From Oreohelix idahoensis (taxonomy: Eukaryota; Mollusca; Gastropoda; Stylommatophora; Oreohelicidae): a stretch of DNA of 64,000 bases. The notes beneath the pieces were generated by a model. The model was not told the DNA's origin, searched no databases, and saw only the letters and a list, made by a program, of their open reading frames with translations. The stretch lies in NCBI GenBank assembly GCA_024509875.1, contig JAMPIV010021230.1, forward strand, positions 267,673-331,672, given 5' to 3'. The position numbers were made by a program, and so were the translations under genes. Each line of letters opens with the position of its first letter. The stretch's first letter is position 1. Shown piece after piece: positions 20,311 through 33,209 of the stretch.

Positions 20311-20520
20311 TGTCTTTTAGGATTATAGACCTTCAACAAACGAACGCCAAGTATTCCTGTCCAGTGCCATCAGTTCAACATCTTTCCATATCATTGTTAT
20401 TTCTGTCTCTAGCTATCTTCTCCATGTGCTCTTTGGCCTACCTTAACTTCTCTTGTCGTAGAGATTCCAGAATAAGGACTGCCTGGTAATGCTATCAACA
20501 GGTTTCATCCCACCAGTCCA

Positions 20521-20695
20521 TCATTATTCCTGTCCATTGACATACTGGCGTTTTTTCTAGTTTTGGGAATCATGTAATTCTAGCTATCTTCTCCTGGTTT
20601 TTTATCATGCTCTTTGGCCTACCTTCAACGTTTTTTTTCTCTTGTCGTTAGAGATCTTTCCAGAATATCTTTGTCATACTGCCTGGTATCATGTT
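20521..20695. other. Interleaved LINE-B/satellite sequence
   Basis: Sequence of 20416-20510 recurs here in the same order but broken up by satellite-like pieces (for example TGGTTTTTTATCATG and TCTTTGTCAT). It looks like two sequences merged into one. It is a probable consensus artefact or complex conversion at the array edge. Confidence 0.6.
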
Positions 20696-23264
20696 TCACA
20701 TTAGGGACCAGGTTTCATACTGGCGTGTGGTTTTTTATCATTGTTTTCACATTAGGGAGCTTGTCTTGGCTTCTGGTTTTTTATCTGTTTTCACATTAGG
20801 GATCTTGTCAATACTGGCGTTTTTCTGGTTTTTTTTCTTTTCACATTTCGTTGTCATACTCGGATCATTTTCACATTAGGGACTGGCTTGGTTTTTTTAT
20901 CGTTTTCTTTTCTAGTTTTTATCATGTTTCACATTAGGGATCTTGTCATACTGGCGTTTTTCTGGTTTTTATCATGTTTCACATTAGGGATCTTGTCATA
21001 CTGGCGTTTTTCTGGTTTTTATCATGTTTCACATTAGGGATCTTGTCATACTGGCGTTTTTCTGGTTTTTATCATGTTTCACATTAGGGATCTTGTCATA
21101 CTGGCGTTTTTCTGGTTTTTATCATGTTTTCACATTAGGGATCTTGTCATACTGGCGTTTTTCTGGTTTTTATATCATGTTTCACATTATGGATCTTGTT
21201 TACACATTAGGGATCTTGTATCATGTTTCACATTAGGGATCTTGTCATACTGGCGTTTTTTCTGGTTTTTATCATGTTTCACATTAGGGATCTTGTCATA
21301 CTGGCGTTTTTCTGGTTTTTTTATCATGTTTCACATTAGGGATCTTGTTATACTGGCGTATTTCTGGTTTTTATCATGTTTCACATTAGGGATCTTGTGA
21401 TAATGGCGTATTTGTGGTTTTTATCATGTTTCACATTAGGGATCTTGTCATACTGGCGTATTTCTGGTTTTTATCATGTTTCACATTAGGGATCTTGTCA
21501 TACTGGCGTATTTCTGGTTTTTATCATGTTTCACATTAGGGATCTTGTCATACTGGCGTTTTTCTGGTTTTTATCATGTTTCACATTAGGGATCTTGTCA
21601 TACTGGCGTTTTTCTGGTTTTTATCATGTTTCACATTAGGGATCTTGTCATACTGGCGTATTTCTGGTTTTTATCATGTTTCACATTAGGGATCTTGTCA
21701 TACTGGCGTATTTCTGGTTTTTATCATGTTTCACATTAGGGATCTTGTCATACTGGCGTTTTTTCTGGTTTTTATCATGTTTCACATTAGGGATCTTGTC
21801 ATACTGGCGTATTTCTGGTTTTTATCATGTTTCACATTAGGGATCTTGTCATACTGGCGTATTTCTGGTTTTTTATCATGTTTCACATTAGGGATCTTGT
21901 CATACTGGCGTTTTTTTTTATCATGTTTCATTAGGGATTTTTATCATGTTTCACATTAGGGATCTTGTCATACTGGCGTTTTTCTGGGTTTTTATCATGT
22001 TTCACATTAGGGATCTTGTCATACTGGCGTTTATTTCTGTTTTTTATCATGTTTCACATTAGGGATCTTGTCATACTGGCGTTTTTCTGGTTTTTATCAT
22101 GTTTCACATTAGGGATCTTGTCATACTGGGTATTTCTGGTTTTTATCATTGTTTCACATTAGGGATCTTTTCTGGTATTTCTGGTTTTTATCATGTTTCA
22201 CATTAGGGATCTTGTCATACTGGCGTTTTTCTGGTTTTTATCATGTTTCACATTAGGGATCTTGTCATACTGGCGTTTTTCTGGTTTTTATCATGTTTCA
22301 CATTAGGGATCTTGTCATACTGGCGTTTTTCTGGTTTTTATCATGTTTCACATTAGGGATCTTGTCATACTGGCGTTTTTCTGGTTTTTATCATGTTTCA
22401 CATTAGGGATCTTGTCATACTGGCGTTTTTCTGGTTTTTATCATGTTTCACATTAGGGATCTGTCATACTGGCGTCATACTGGCGTATCATGTTTCTGGT
22501 TTTTATCATGTTTCACATTAGGGATCTTGTCATACTGGCGTATTTCTGGTTTTTATCATGTTTCACATTAGGGATCTTGTCATACTGGCGTATTTCTGGT
22601 TTTTATCATGTTTCACATTAGGGATCTTGTCATACTGGCGTATTTCTGGTTTTTATCATGTTTCACATTAGGGATCTTGTCATACTGGCGTATTTCTGGT
22701 TTTTTATCATGTTTCACATTAGGGATCTTGTCATACTGGCGTATTTCTGGTTTTTATCATGTTTCACATTAGGGATCTTGTCATACTGGCGTATTTCTGG
22801 TTTTTATCATGTTTCACATTAGGGATCTTGTCATACTGGCGTTTTTCTGGTTTTTATCATGTTTCACATTAGGGATCTTGTCATACTGGCGTTTTTCTGG
22901 TTTTTATCATGTTTCACATTAGGGATCTTGTCATACTGGCGTATTTCTGGCTTTTATCATGTTTCACATTAGGGATCTTGTCATACTGGCGTTTTTCTGG
23001 TTTTTATCATGTTTCACATTAGGGATCTTGTCATACTGGCGTATTTCTGGTTTTTATCATGTTTCACATTAGGGATCTTGTCATACTGGCGTTCACATTA
23101 GGGATCTTGTCATACTGGCGTATTTCTGGTTTTTATCATGTTTCACATTAGGGATCTTGTCATACTGGCGTATTTCTGGTTTTTATCATGTTTCACATTA
23201 GGGATCTTGTCATACTGGCGTATTTCTGGTTTTTATCATGTTTCACATTAGGGATCTTGTCATA
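20696..23264. repeat. 50-bp satellite array, about fifty units
   Basis: Head-to-tail units beginning ATCATGTTTCACATTAGGGA, continuing TCTTGTCATACTGGCG and ending TCTGGTTTTT. Two variants alternate in blocks, GCGTTTTTCTGG and GCGTATTTCTGG. Near 20700-20940 and at 21180, 21900, 22160, 22470 and 23090 units are truncated or rearranged. The unit's minus strand overlaps LINE-B coding sequence (GACAAGATCCCTAATGTGAA), showing its origin. Open frames in it are shadows. Confidence 0.97.
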
Positions 23265-23664
23265 CCATTTCAATTCTTCTTTTCTACGCAAGCACCCATT
23301 GATGAAAGTCTGTAGCTTTTTGGTTGTTGTTTTTGTTGTTCTCCATGTTTCAAAGTCATTAATGAAAGTCTGTTAACTTTTTAGTTGTTTCTCTTTTCCA
23401 CGTGTGTTATTTTATTTTATTTATTTATTTATTGTTTCTATACCATAGATGGCTTTGATCTTTTTCTCAATACCAACGATGGCTCTGATCTCATGTACCT
23501 CAACATCAGCGATGCTACCTCTCTCTCTGTCACTCTGTCTGCCTCTCTCACTCACTCACTCTCTCAGTGTATGTTACATTAGTGAACGCAAAGTTAATAT
23601 TAACTACTTACTGTTAAAATTAAGAATATTTTAATTTTAAACAACTTTAAGAATTGTTTTATTG

Positions 23665-26046
23665 CAGGACTTCTTCTTCTTTGATCCTTAGCCGCAGACT
23701 GTCAAAGCAGTCAGTGGCCATCACGCCTGGTGACGTCTTGTAGGGCAGCAACAAATCGCTTCCACTTAGTTCGGTCGGTGGCCAACCTTCGTACTGTGCC
23801 CCAACTCTGGTTAATTCTTTGCATCTCAGCCTCCCCAGTTCTCCACCAAGTTGTTTTTGGTCGGCCTCTCTTTCGCTTTCCTTCGGAAATAATAGTACAG
23901 ATGTTCTTGTAATGGCATCAAGGTCCTTTCTGAGGACGTGGCCAACCCAACTCCAGCGTCTGCCACCTTTGATGGTGTGCATGTCCTCTTGGTTACTCCG
24001 AATAAGTAGTTCTTGGTTGGCGATGGTGATGCTGAATTTTCCTTAGGCACATTGTGCGAAAAGAGGACAGTTTCGACATTTCCTTCTCTGTTACTCCCCA
24101 GCATTCCGCACCATAGAGAAGCACAGAAAGTACACAGCTCTCATTTAATCTTAATTTGATGCTTATGCTTCCAGATGTTGTTGAGACTAGCAAAGGCTGT
24201 TTTTGCTTTATTCATTCTGTTGTGGGTGTCCTTGCTTGTTCCGCCGTCTGGTGTTACTATGCATCCTAAGTATGTAAATGTGCCTGTCTGTTCTAGCTTC
24301 TGGTTCCTTATTGTTATTGGCTCAGGATTGCCTACATTGAGTGTCATGACCTCTGTCTTCTTCAGATTGATGTTTAGATCCACCTGCTGGCTATACTTAT
24401 TCAGTCTATCGGTTTTTTCTTGGATGTGTTGATGTGAATGTGCGAGTAGTGCAATGTCATCTGCATATTCCAAATCTTCCAGTGTAGAAAATGTTTTCCA
24501 TCTAATTCCTCTTGTACTGTCCTGTTGTCTGGCGCATCACCCAGTCTATGACTGTAAAAAAAAAAGTTGTTGACACAGGGCATTCCTGTCGTACTCCTGA
24601 CTTCACCTCGAAAGTTAGGTTGCTCAACCCAACACTGCATGTAAAGTTAGAATAGAGGCTTTTTATAATGGAAACAATGCAGCTAGGAATTCCATAAGCC
24701 CTCAGTATTTTCCATAGACTGTCCCTGTGTATGCTGTCAAAAGTCTTTTCAAAATCAATAAAGTTAATGTATTGTCTCTGCCATTCTGAGCATTGCTCTA
24801 TAATGTTCCTGAGGGTGGATATATGATCTGCACATCTTCTGTTCTTTCTGAATCCCGCTTCTTCTTTCCTCAGTTTATGGTCTACTGCTTTTGAAATTCT
24901 CTGGATAATTATCCTGCTTAATATTATACTGGGAACTGAGAGGAGAGTAATTCCTCTCCAGTTGTTGCAGTCTGCAAGGTCGCCCTTCTTGGACAATGAG
25001 AATTATTTCTTTACTACACTCCGTTGATGTTGTATCTGTTTTCCAGACTTGCGCAAATAGTGGTTCTAATAGTTCTGCTGCTAGTTCAGGGTCTGCCTTG
25101 AATAACTCAGCATTTAAATTGTCGTGACCAGGCACTTTTCCATTCTTTAACACTTTGATAGCTGTGATGATTTCTTATCTTCGTTGAATGTCTGTATTTA
25201 TGTCTAGGTCACATTCAGCTTCAGTAACATTCAGCTGCGTCTCTGGTGGTTCCTTATTCAGTGTTTCTCTGAAGTGCTCTACCCATCTTGTTTCCTGCCC
25301 CTGTACTGTGGTGATGAGATTTCCGTCCTTGTCTCTTACTAACGTTATATTGTTTGCACCCCGTTTTCCGCTGATAGTTTTAGTTTTATAAACTGGGCTT
25401 TGTTCATTTCTCAGTGCTGCCTCTTCTGCCTGCCATGCAAGGTCATCCAGAAATTTCCTTTTGTTGGTACGGGTTTGGCGTTTTACTTCTTTGTCCAGCT
25501 TACTGTACTGTTCGCTATATATTTCCTTTAACCTGAGAGATTTTGCTTCTGTTTTATTTCTTTTCTCATCGCTATGGTGTTTAACGTTTCTGGTGTTATC
25601 CAATCTTGTCTCTTTTTTTCCTGGAATCCCAAGCATGATTCGCTGCTTTCCTTGTATATTGTTGAAATGATGTTGAATTTCTGGTCAACATCATCAGTCG
25701 CTGTACTTTCCTGGATTTTGGCAATTTGATATTGCCCATCAACCACAACAGTTTTTCTGGTGAGGGGGTCCTTAAGTTTCATGATGTTATATCTTTTCTG
25801 TTTGATTGCAATTGGTCCAGCAGCTCTGAGTTTCACCTTCAGTCTTGCTACTACAAGACCATTGATCATAGTGTGGTCTATCTGGTTTCTGTTCCGTCCG
25901 TTTGGTGATTCCCACGTTAACTTCTGTGTGTGGAAAAAGTGTTCCTCCAATGACCAGGTTGTTAATGCTGCAGAAGCTTATTAGTTTGTCCCCATTCTCG
26001 TTTACTGTTCCACTGCCGCATTTCTCCATTACTCTTTCATTATAAG
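23665..26046 (-). pseudogene. LINE-A reverse transcriptase half
   Basis: A minus-strand APE-type LINE lacking its endonuclease N-terminus. In order from 26040: end of the endonuclease (LISFCSINNLVIGGTLFPH and RNRNQIDHTMING), then the linker, then RT. RT blocks are CNNWRGITLLSVPSIILSRI (about 24960), FIDFEKTFDSIHR, GVRQECPVS and an intact catalytic EYADDIALLAHS near 24440-24475. The C-terminal tail includes RRWSWVGHVLRKDLDAITR near 23970. It ends in an AAGAAGAAG tail at 23677-23690. At least six frameshifts or stops break it. The upstream half lies at 33210-34100, separated by an insertion. The same ATAAG sequence ends this half (26042-26046) and starts the other. Confidence 0.88.
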
Positions 26047-26704
26047 TGTCGCATAGAGATTTATGATCAATAAATTTTCTATATTCTTTTCTTTTCTACC
26101 CGTGTCCTCTACCTTATTATCGCTCTTTTATCCTTTTCCTGAGTTTTTTTCGCATTCGTTCGTTTGCGACAAAATATTATTTTCCCATTCTGACTTTACC
26201 GTTTCTATTCTCATTTAGAACCGCACTTTATTACATCATATGTCAGTCCCTGCACGAGACAAATAACTGTGAATATACGGTCTGGTCAGACATAGGAGCA
26301 GACATTTGTCTAGCAATTCCATCTGACACGAGTTTCTTCGGTTAAGATTTCTCGGCGATAGGTGTGGAAACTGCCATCTGCATAGCTCAGAAATGAGACA
26401 TTCGTCTAGCATTTCCATCTGACATGGCACTCTACGGCCAGTTTCTTAGACGGAGGTGTCAAAGACGCGAAGTGGCAGTTTATGGCAATCTCTTGGTTTA
26501 CGTAAGTGTTAAGACGAGAAAGGGGAGGCTATTTCGGATTTTCGAAACAGCGCGCATCCTTTGTCGGTTTTTCATATATCTACACGGGTAACTTAGACTA
26601 TCTACACGGGTAACTTAGACTAGTCATTCTATCTCCAAGTTGCAGCAGACGTGGTCGCTTCGTTCTAGATACTTATATTTATAAGTGAAACTCTTAGTTT
26701 CGTT

Positions 26705-28483
<1,779 letters not shown>

Positions 28484-28639
28484 GTAGATTTGTCTGACTA
28501 ATCTAACTCTGTTGTAGATGATAGGCTGACTGAGAGAAGCTTCTCGAGTGTCAGAGACAGAATCTGCTATATTTCCTCCACCTTACTCGTGAAATCTATT
28601 TCTATTTTATCACATCCCACAGATTTTTGGTGATGCCTA

Positions 28640-28803
28640 GATGGCAGGGAGGATAGTGTGATTCGCTTGCATAACTAGGCGAGGTTGTCGCACGGAAGGT
28701 CCAGGGTTCGAATCGTGGGTAAGCCACTCACGTCTGTTGTTTTTCTGTCTTCTAGTGTTCTACTTCTTTATTTCTTACGAGTGCCTGAAAACATACCTTT
28801 ATG
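28640..28803 (+). repeat. tRNA-derived SINE (family D), copy 2
   Basis: The head contains GGATAGTGTGATTCGC and a B-box GGTTCGAATC at about 28704-28714. The body is shared with 1918-2006. The foldback-type sequence follows immediately. Confidence 0.75.
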
Positions 28804-28821
28804 GGAAATTACCCATAAAGG

Positions 28822-28910
28822 GGTAATTTCCTAGCTTTCGTACCTTTTTGCTTCGCAGTGAATATATGTAGTCAGGTGTTGTTTCGTAGCAGTTAGGGTT
28901 AGGATTAGAA
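28822..28910 (+). repeat. Single arm of foldback element
   Basis: Starts GGTAATTTCCTAGCTTTCGT and runs to GTTAGGGTTAGGATTAG. It matches the left arm of the complete foldback at 32073-32272 but lacks the opposite arm. It is preceded by an inverted end (GGAAATTACC, 28803-28813), suggesting a rearranged copy. Confidence 0.7.
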
Positions 28911-29117
28911 CGAAGAAGAAGAAGTACTCACGATCACGCAGAAATAGGGCGGGGATGTTCGGGTTAGCGTTAATAAAGGGTATTTTACATTGTGTCGAAG
29001 CGGTACGGTTACGTTTCAATTACATTTGGGCAAAATGGCGGACCTTGTTCTACTATCCTTCACATTTAGGCCTACTCTTCTATATCTTAAAGTACCCTGC
29101 TCGCTGGCGTAAGCTAT

Positions 29118-30715
29118 GAAATCTTGAAACACATACCAAAAAGTACCATAGAAATTATAACATCCCTTTTTAACAAAATTTGGAATACAGATAAAATTCC
29201 CAAAACATGGAAAACAGCAGTAATTATTCCAATACTAAAACCAGAAAAAGATGCCCATGATGCCAGTTCATTCAGGCCAATTTCTTTAACTTCCCATCTA
29301 GGTAAAATATTAGAAACCATAGTAAATAAAAGATTAAAGTTTTATTTGGAAAAGAATAATTTATATAATCAAACTCAGTCAGGATTTAGGAAGAACAGAT
29401 GCACTATGGATCAGATAATTAAATTTTAACATGAAGTAAAATCAGGATTTCAAAAGAAAGAAAAAACTGTGGTAGTATTTTCAGATGTAGCTAGGGCTTA
29501 TGATGAATGCTGGAGAGAGGATGTTCTCTTTAAAATGAAGAAGATAGGAGTAACCGGTAAAATGTATAATTATTTAGAGAATTTTCTGCAAGATAGATAT
29601 TTCACTGTTCAGGTAAACACTATCTGCCAAAATTATATAAGGATCTACAGAAGCAAATAAATAAAGTATGTAAATGGATGACAAAATGGGGTTTTCAGCT
29701 GAATACAAATAAAACATTGGGAATGATCTTCAGTAAAGGTAGGGTTGTAAAAAATAAAATTATAGACATAAATATCCAAGGACAAAACATTAATACAGTA
29801 CAAACCACTCGATATCTAGAAATGATATTGGACCAACAGCTGAACTGGAATAAACACATAGATAAACTAGTGGAGTCTTGCAGAGGATTGACTAACTTAT
29901 TAAGATATTTGAAAGGTAATGGATGGGGTGCAAGCACTAAGACAATGCTCACTTTTTATAAATCTTTTATTAGAGGAAAAATAGATTATGGAAGTATAAT
30001 ATATGACTCTGCTGCACACAGTAACAAGATTAAATTAGACAGAATTCAACATCAGGCTTTATGTACAATAGCAGGTGCAATCAGATCAACATCAATGGGA
30101 GCTATAGAGGTGGCTTTAGGAATCATACCCTTAGAATTGTGGAGAAAAGAGTTAAGACTAAATTACATGAACAGAGTTATGTTAGATAAGTCTCACCCAG
30201 CACATACAGCTTTTACCAGATGCCAACTAACAACTCAGGCCAAGCCAATGAATACCACTAGATACCCTACAGGATGGAAGTGTATGGAGGAAATTGTCCA
30301 TCTGGATACATTAATTACATCAATTAATAACAGTTGTGAATACAAGCCAGTGATTCCGCCCTGGGAGATCAAGAAACCAGACACAGACTACCACCTAACA
30401 GAAATACTTAAGAAAACAAATAATATAGAAAATATTAAAAACACAGCCAATAAATATATACAACAAATATCAAAAGACAGCATTACTGTGTACACAGATG
30501 GATCTAAGGGAGAGGATGGCAAATTGGGGATAGGAATATATATTCCAATATGGAAAATGGCAAAAGAATATAGCATCACGGAAAATACATCCATTTTCAC
30601 TGCAGAGATAGTGGCAATACTAAAAGCACTAGAAATATTCTCTAATAACCCTCCCAAAAAATTAACAGTTTTAACTGACTCTCTTTCAACAATTAAAGCA
30701 CTGCGAAACTTATGA
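29118..30715 (+). pseudogene. LINE RT and RNase H N-part, YADD box deleted
   Basis: RT begins with KTWKTAVIIPILKPEKD, SFRPISLTSHLGKILE and SGFRKNRCTMDQI (about 29200-29420). A stop (TAA) follows KF. It continues with VVVFSDVARAYDECWR and DRYFTVQVN at about 29610. The next coding block is KWMTKWGFQLNTNKT at 29672, which in relatives lies downstream of the catalytic box. The segment holding the GVPQGS and YADD motifs is therefore absent: an internal deletion at about 29615-29660. RNase H begins SITVYTDGSKGEDGKLGIGI near 30480 with catalytic D, and has ENTSIFTAEIVAI with E and LTDSLSTIKAL with D. It ends with a premature TGA at 30713. It cannot make an active RT. Confidence 0.88.
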
Positions 30716-31294
30716 GAATGTAGTAGACCTGATATAGCAGAGGAGATTTTTCTGGCTACTACATACTTATATTCCAGAGGATGTTCAGTATTAATTGCTT
30801 GAATACCTTCCCATGTTGGCATAGAAGGAAATGAAAAGGCAGATAAAGAAGCCAAGAAAGGTAGATCTGATAAAAATCTAATAAATGTAGGGATGAGTAA
30901 ATCAGAAATTAAGAGCTTAATTAAAGATTTAATAACAGATGAATGGAAAACAGAGTGGGATAAAAATCTGAAAGGAAGACATGCATATAAGCTGTTCAGG
31001 GCTCCAACAAGAAAATGTCAGATATCTAGGGAATTGAAAATTCCCAGTAATAAGAAACTTCTCAGACTACAGCTGGGAAAAGGCTATTTCAGAATAGAAG
31101 AACCCTACTGTGCAGGATGTCTTCAAGACAATAATATAGAACATTTCTTGTTAAAATGTAAGAGGTATGACCAAATGAGAATACCAATATTGGATTATTT
31201 GCAGGCATCCAACTTACCTATAAATATAGAGGAGGTGATGAGAATAGACAGACCTAGGAAACTGCATAATATAGTCAAACAATATTTAACATGA
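30716..31294 (+). pseudogene. LINE RNase H end and C-terminal zinc motif
   Basis: Same frame family as the preceding piece, interrupted by stops. Beyond the stop, translation gives IPSHVGIEGNEKADKEAKKG, the last conserved RNase H block (H and D). It then gives LLRLQLGKGYFRIEEPYCAGCLQ and NIEHFLLKCKRYD, a CxxC...H...C motif. It ends VKQYLT with TGA at about 31294. The 3' flank (GTCAAACAATATTTAACATG...) matches the independent copy near 60530. Confidence 0.85.
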
Positions 31295-31440
31295 ACACAT
31301 GTTAATATATAGTGGCTGGGAATGTGAAGGTCTGATGCTGTTCTTGCTATGCATGTGACTTTAAACAGATGAAAGTCAATTAAATATCTGGTGAAGTCCG
31401 TTATATAACTAGAACAACCAGGCCTTTTCACCCCTCCACT

Positions 31441-32072
31441 TTAATATTATTCTTGTTCATAGTTTTTTTATATTTTAATTTAACGTATAGGCCTAAGCAC
31501 AATTGTGATTATCCCTATTTACAAATGTGATGCCACTTTTTCATGTCGGCAGTTGTTCATATTATTTGGAATTGAAAACAATATATATCCTAATTATAAC
31601 CCATCAGAGGTTGAACGGGATTTTTGTTTATTTTCATTAATTTAAAAAAAAAAAAAAGTAAGCGATCATGTTTCCCTACAGCACTGTTTATCAATGAATG
31701 TATTTTAACTGGAAATGGTGACAAACTAAAGCAACAGCCAAGAAAGTATCGATTTTCATAAAGTGTTTGCTCATAGAAGATGGAAGGTTTATAATTTTAT
31801 GAAGGTGTCGTCAGTGTAGAATTGGTGTAAAAACTGCAGTGGAACAAGAGAAACGGAAACGATGTTTACACTACAGAACACATGCACTGAAGAAGTCAGC
31901 TAAAGACATTAGGCCTGCTAGGCAGTTTGGCCGAGGGGAAGGGCTGTGAACTGGACGCTGCCATATTGTGACTCCGTGTGGTGTAAGTTTGCAGGTAACA
32001 AGTTTCGTGAGCATGATTTATTATGGAATTCAAAATTTGAGGCATAATATATCTTAATTGTAACCTATAAGA
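31441..32072. other. Unassigned, with paralogous empty site
   Basis: No coding. The segment around 31565-31640 (ATATATCCTAATTATAACCC then GGTTGAACGGGATTTTTG) resembles the sequence flanking the foldback at 32040-32072 and 32281-32320. It therefore looks like a paralogue of the foldback target without the insertion. Confidence 0.55.
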
Positions 32073-32272
32073 GGTAATTTCCTATCTTTCGTACCTTTTT
32101 GTTCCGCAGTGAATGTGTGTGGTTGGGTGTTGTTTCGCAGCGGTTGGGATTGGGGTTTGTGTTAGGGTTAGTGTTAACCCTAATCCTAACCTTAACCCTA
32201 GCTGCTGTGAAACAACACCTAGCTACACATGTTCACTGTGGAGCATGAAGGTACGAAAGATAGGAAATTACC
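32073..32272. mobile_element. 200-bp foldback (MITE-like) element
   Basis: Left end GGTAATTTCCTATCTTTCGT is the exact complement of the right end, and the arms pair over nearly their whole length with mismatches. It is flanked by an 8-bp duplication CTATAAGA (32065-32072 and 32273-32280). The centre carries GTTAGGG/CCCTAAC-type motifs. An 8-bp duplication suits hAT-type mobilisation, but the TIR sequence is not one I recognise. Confidence 0.9.
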
Positions 32273-32280
32273 CTATAAGA

Positions 32281-32814
32281 TGTTGAAATGGATATTTTTC
32301 ATTCATTTTAGTTGAATTTTGTTTAGGTTGTGTCGAAGTAATACGGTTACTTTATAGGCCTAGATAAAGTTCGTACAAAATGGCGGACCCTGTTCCACTA
32401 TCCATCCCCTTTACCGACAGTTCCAGTTCTACAATCCCCAGTAATACAGGCAATTATTATCTATTAGGAGACCAAAAAAAAAAAAAAAATGTAGATAAAT
32501 AAAATGTACCCCACAGGGAACCAAAAAAAAAGAAAAAAAAGAAGAACAGAAGGGATCTGTTGCTTAAACATGTAGAACGATTGACCACATTTTCTGTTTG
32601 TAAATGTGGCAAACTTTTATATTACAATGTTCGGATATCTAGAGGACAGATCTCAGCAACAACAGCTTAACTCATTCTTACCCACTAGCCGTATGGTGCA
32701 CTAGGCTACCATATATATGTACCCACTGGTGCTTGGTGTGCTCGCTTTATACGTGTTGCCATTCTCATCAAAAAAATTAAAAAATAAGTGGCCATAGCCT
32801 GTTCAAATCATGAG
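32281..32814. other. No gene; shared short repeat
   Basis: The segment TGTGTCGAAGTAATACGGTT to ACTATCC (about 32333-32402) resembles 28990-29060, indicating a dispersed repeat containing AAAATGGCGGACC. Poly-A-rich tracts occur near 32475-32540. Confidence 0.5.
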
Positions 32815-33120
32815 ACTCAAGACGCATCAAAAGTGAGGAATGCAGTAAGCGACCCATAGCTTGACTGCCTGCGTCAGGGTCAGCAAACCAGAGCTGACCA
32901 AGACCCTACTCCACCTCCACTTGGTAGTCCTGGAAACAGGCTACATCACTGCAGTCTGGCTGAGGAGTAGGGATCAAAGAGGGAAGGCAAACCCGGTCCT
33001 AAAAAATGCTGTGCGGAAGTCGGATGTGTTGGCCAAAAGGCGCAAATACTGCAGCTTTGCTGTAAACAGACACAACGCAACAAACGTCCTTTTCAGGACG
33101 AACGAGGAAGAAGAAGAAGA
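32815..33120 (+). repeat. GAA-tailed SINE-like repeat, copy A
   Basis: About 300 bases ending in a CGTCC-TTTTCA-GGACG hairpin and (GAA)n. It matches 58171-58479 and the inverse of 60967-61280. No B-box is obvious, so the promoter class is unknown. Confidence 0.85.
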
Positions 33121-33209
33121 GATCACATCCCACTGAGCTATCACTTATGTCTATGTCTATTCAGAAGGGACCAAACTAAGTCTTAATCACCTATCACAAA
33201 TCTACGACA

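Larger units (their letters stand above)
20320..23380 (-). pseudogene. LINE-B C-terminal region expanded by a satellite
   Basis: On the minus strand the copy starts near 23380 with FETWRTTKTTTKKLQTFING and KWYDKIPNV. It is then interrupted by about 2.5 kb of 50-bp tandem repeats, and resumes near 20520 with KPVDSITRQSLFWN and LMALDRNTWRSFVEGL. These are the RT-distal blocks of the LINE-B family, also present at 34290-34485, 53335-53960 and 60280-60455. The repeat sits between the WYDKI and IGHTLRKPVDSI blocks. The copy is 5'-truncated and non-functional. Confidence 0.8.
29115..31440 (+). mobile_element. RNase H-bearing I/Jockey-like LINE, internally deleted
   Basis: Plus-strand RT and RNase H blocks span 29118-31294, with a 3' untranslated end to about 31440. 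The 3' end recurs at 60476-60680. The 5' half (including any endonuclease) is missing. Confidence 0.85.

Noticed and set aside
21024..22162. Repeated hydrophobic proteins (MFHIRDLVILAFFWF type)
   Set aside because: They are frames through the 50-bp satellite; the period is not a multiple of three, so frames only survive by chance.
20696..23264. CRISPR-like array
   Set aside because: Units are tandem without unique spacers, the genome is eukaryotic, and the unit derives from a LINE.
32140..32220. True interstitial telomere
   Set aside because: The TTAGGG-like motifs are few, in opposite orientations and lie inside a foldback element family; not a telomeric array.
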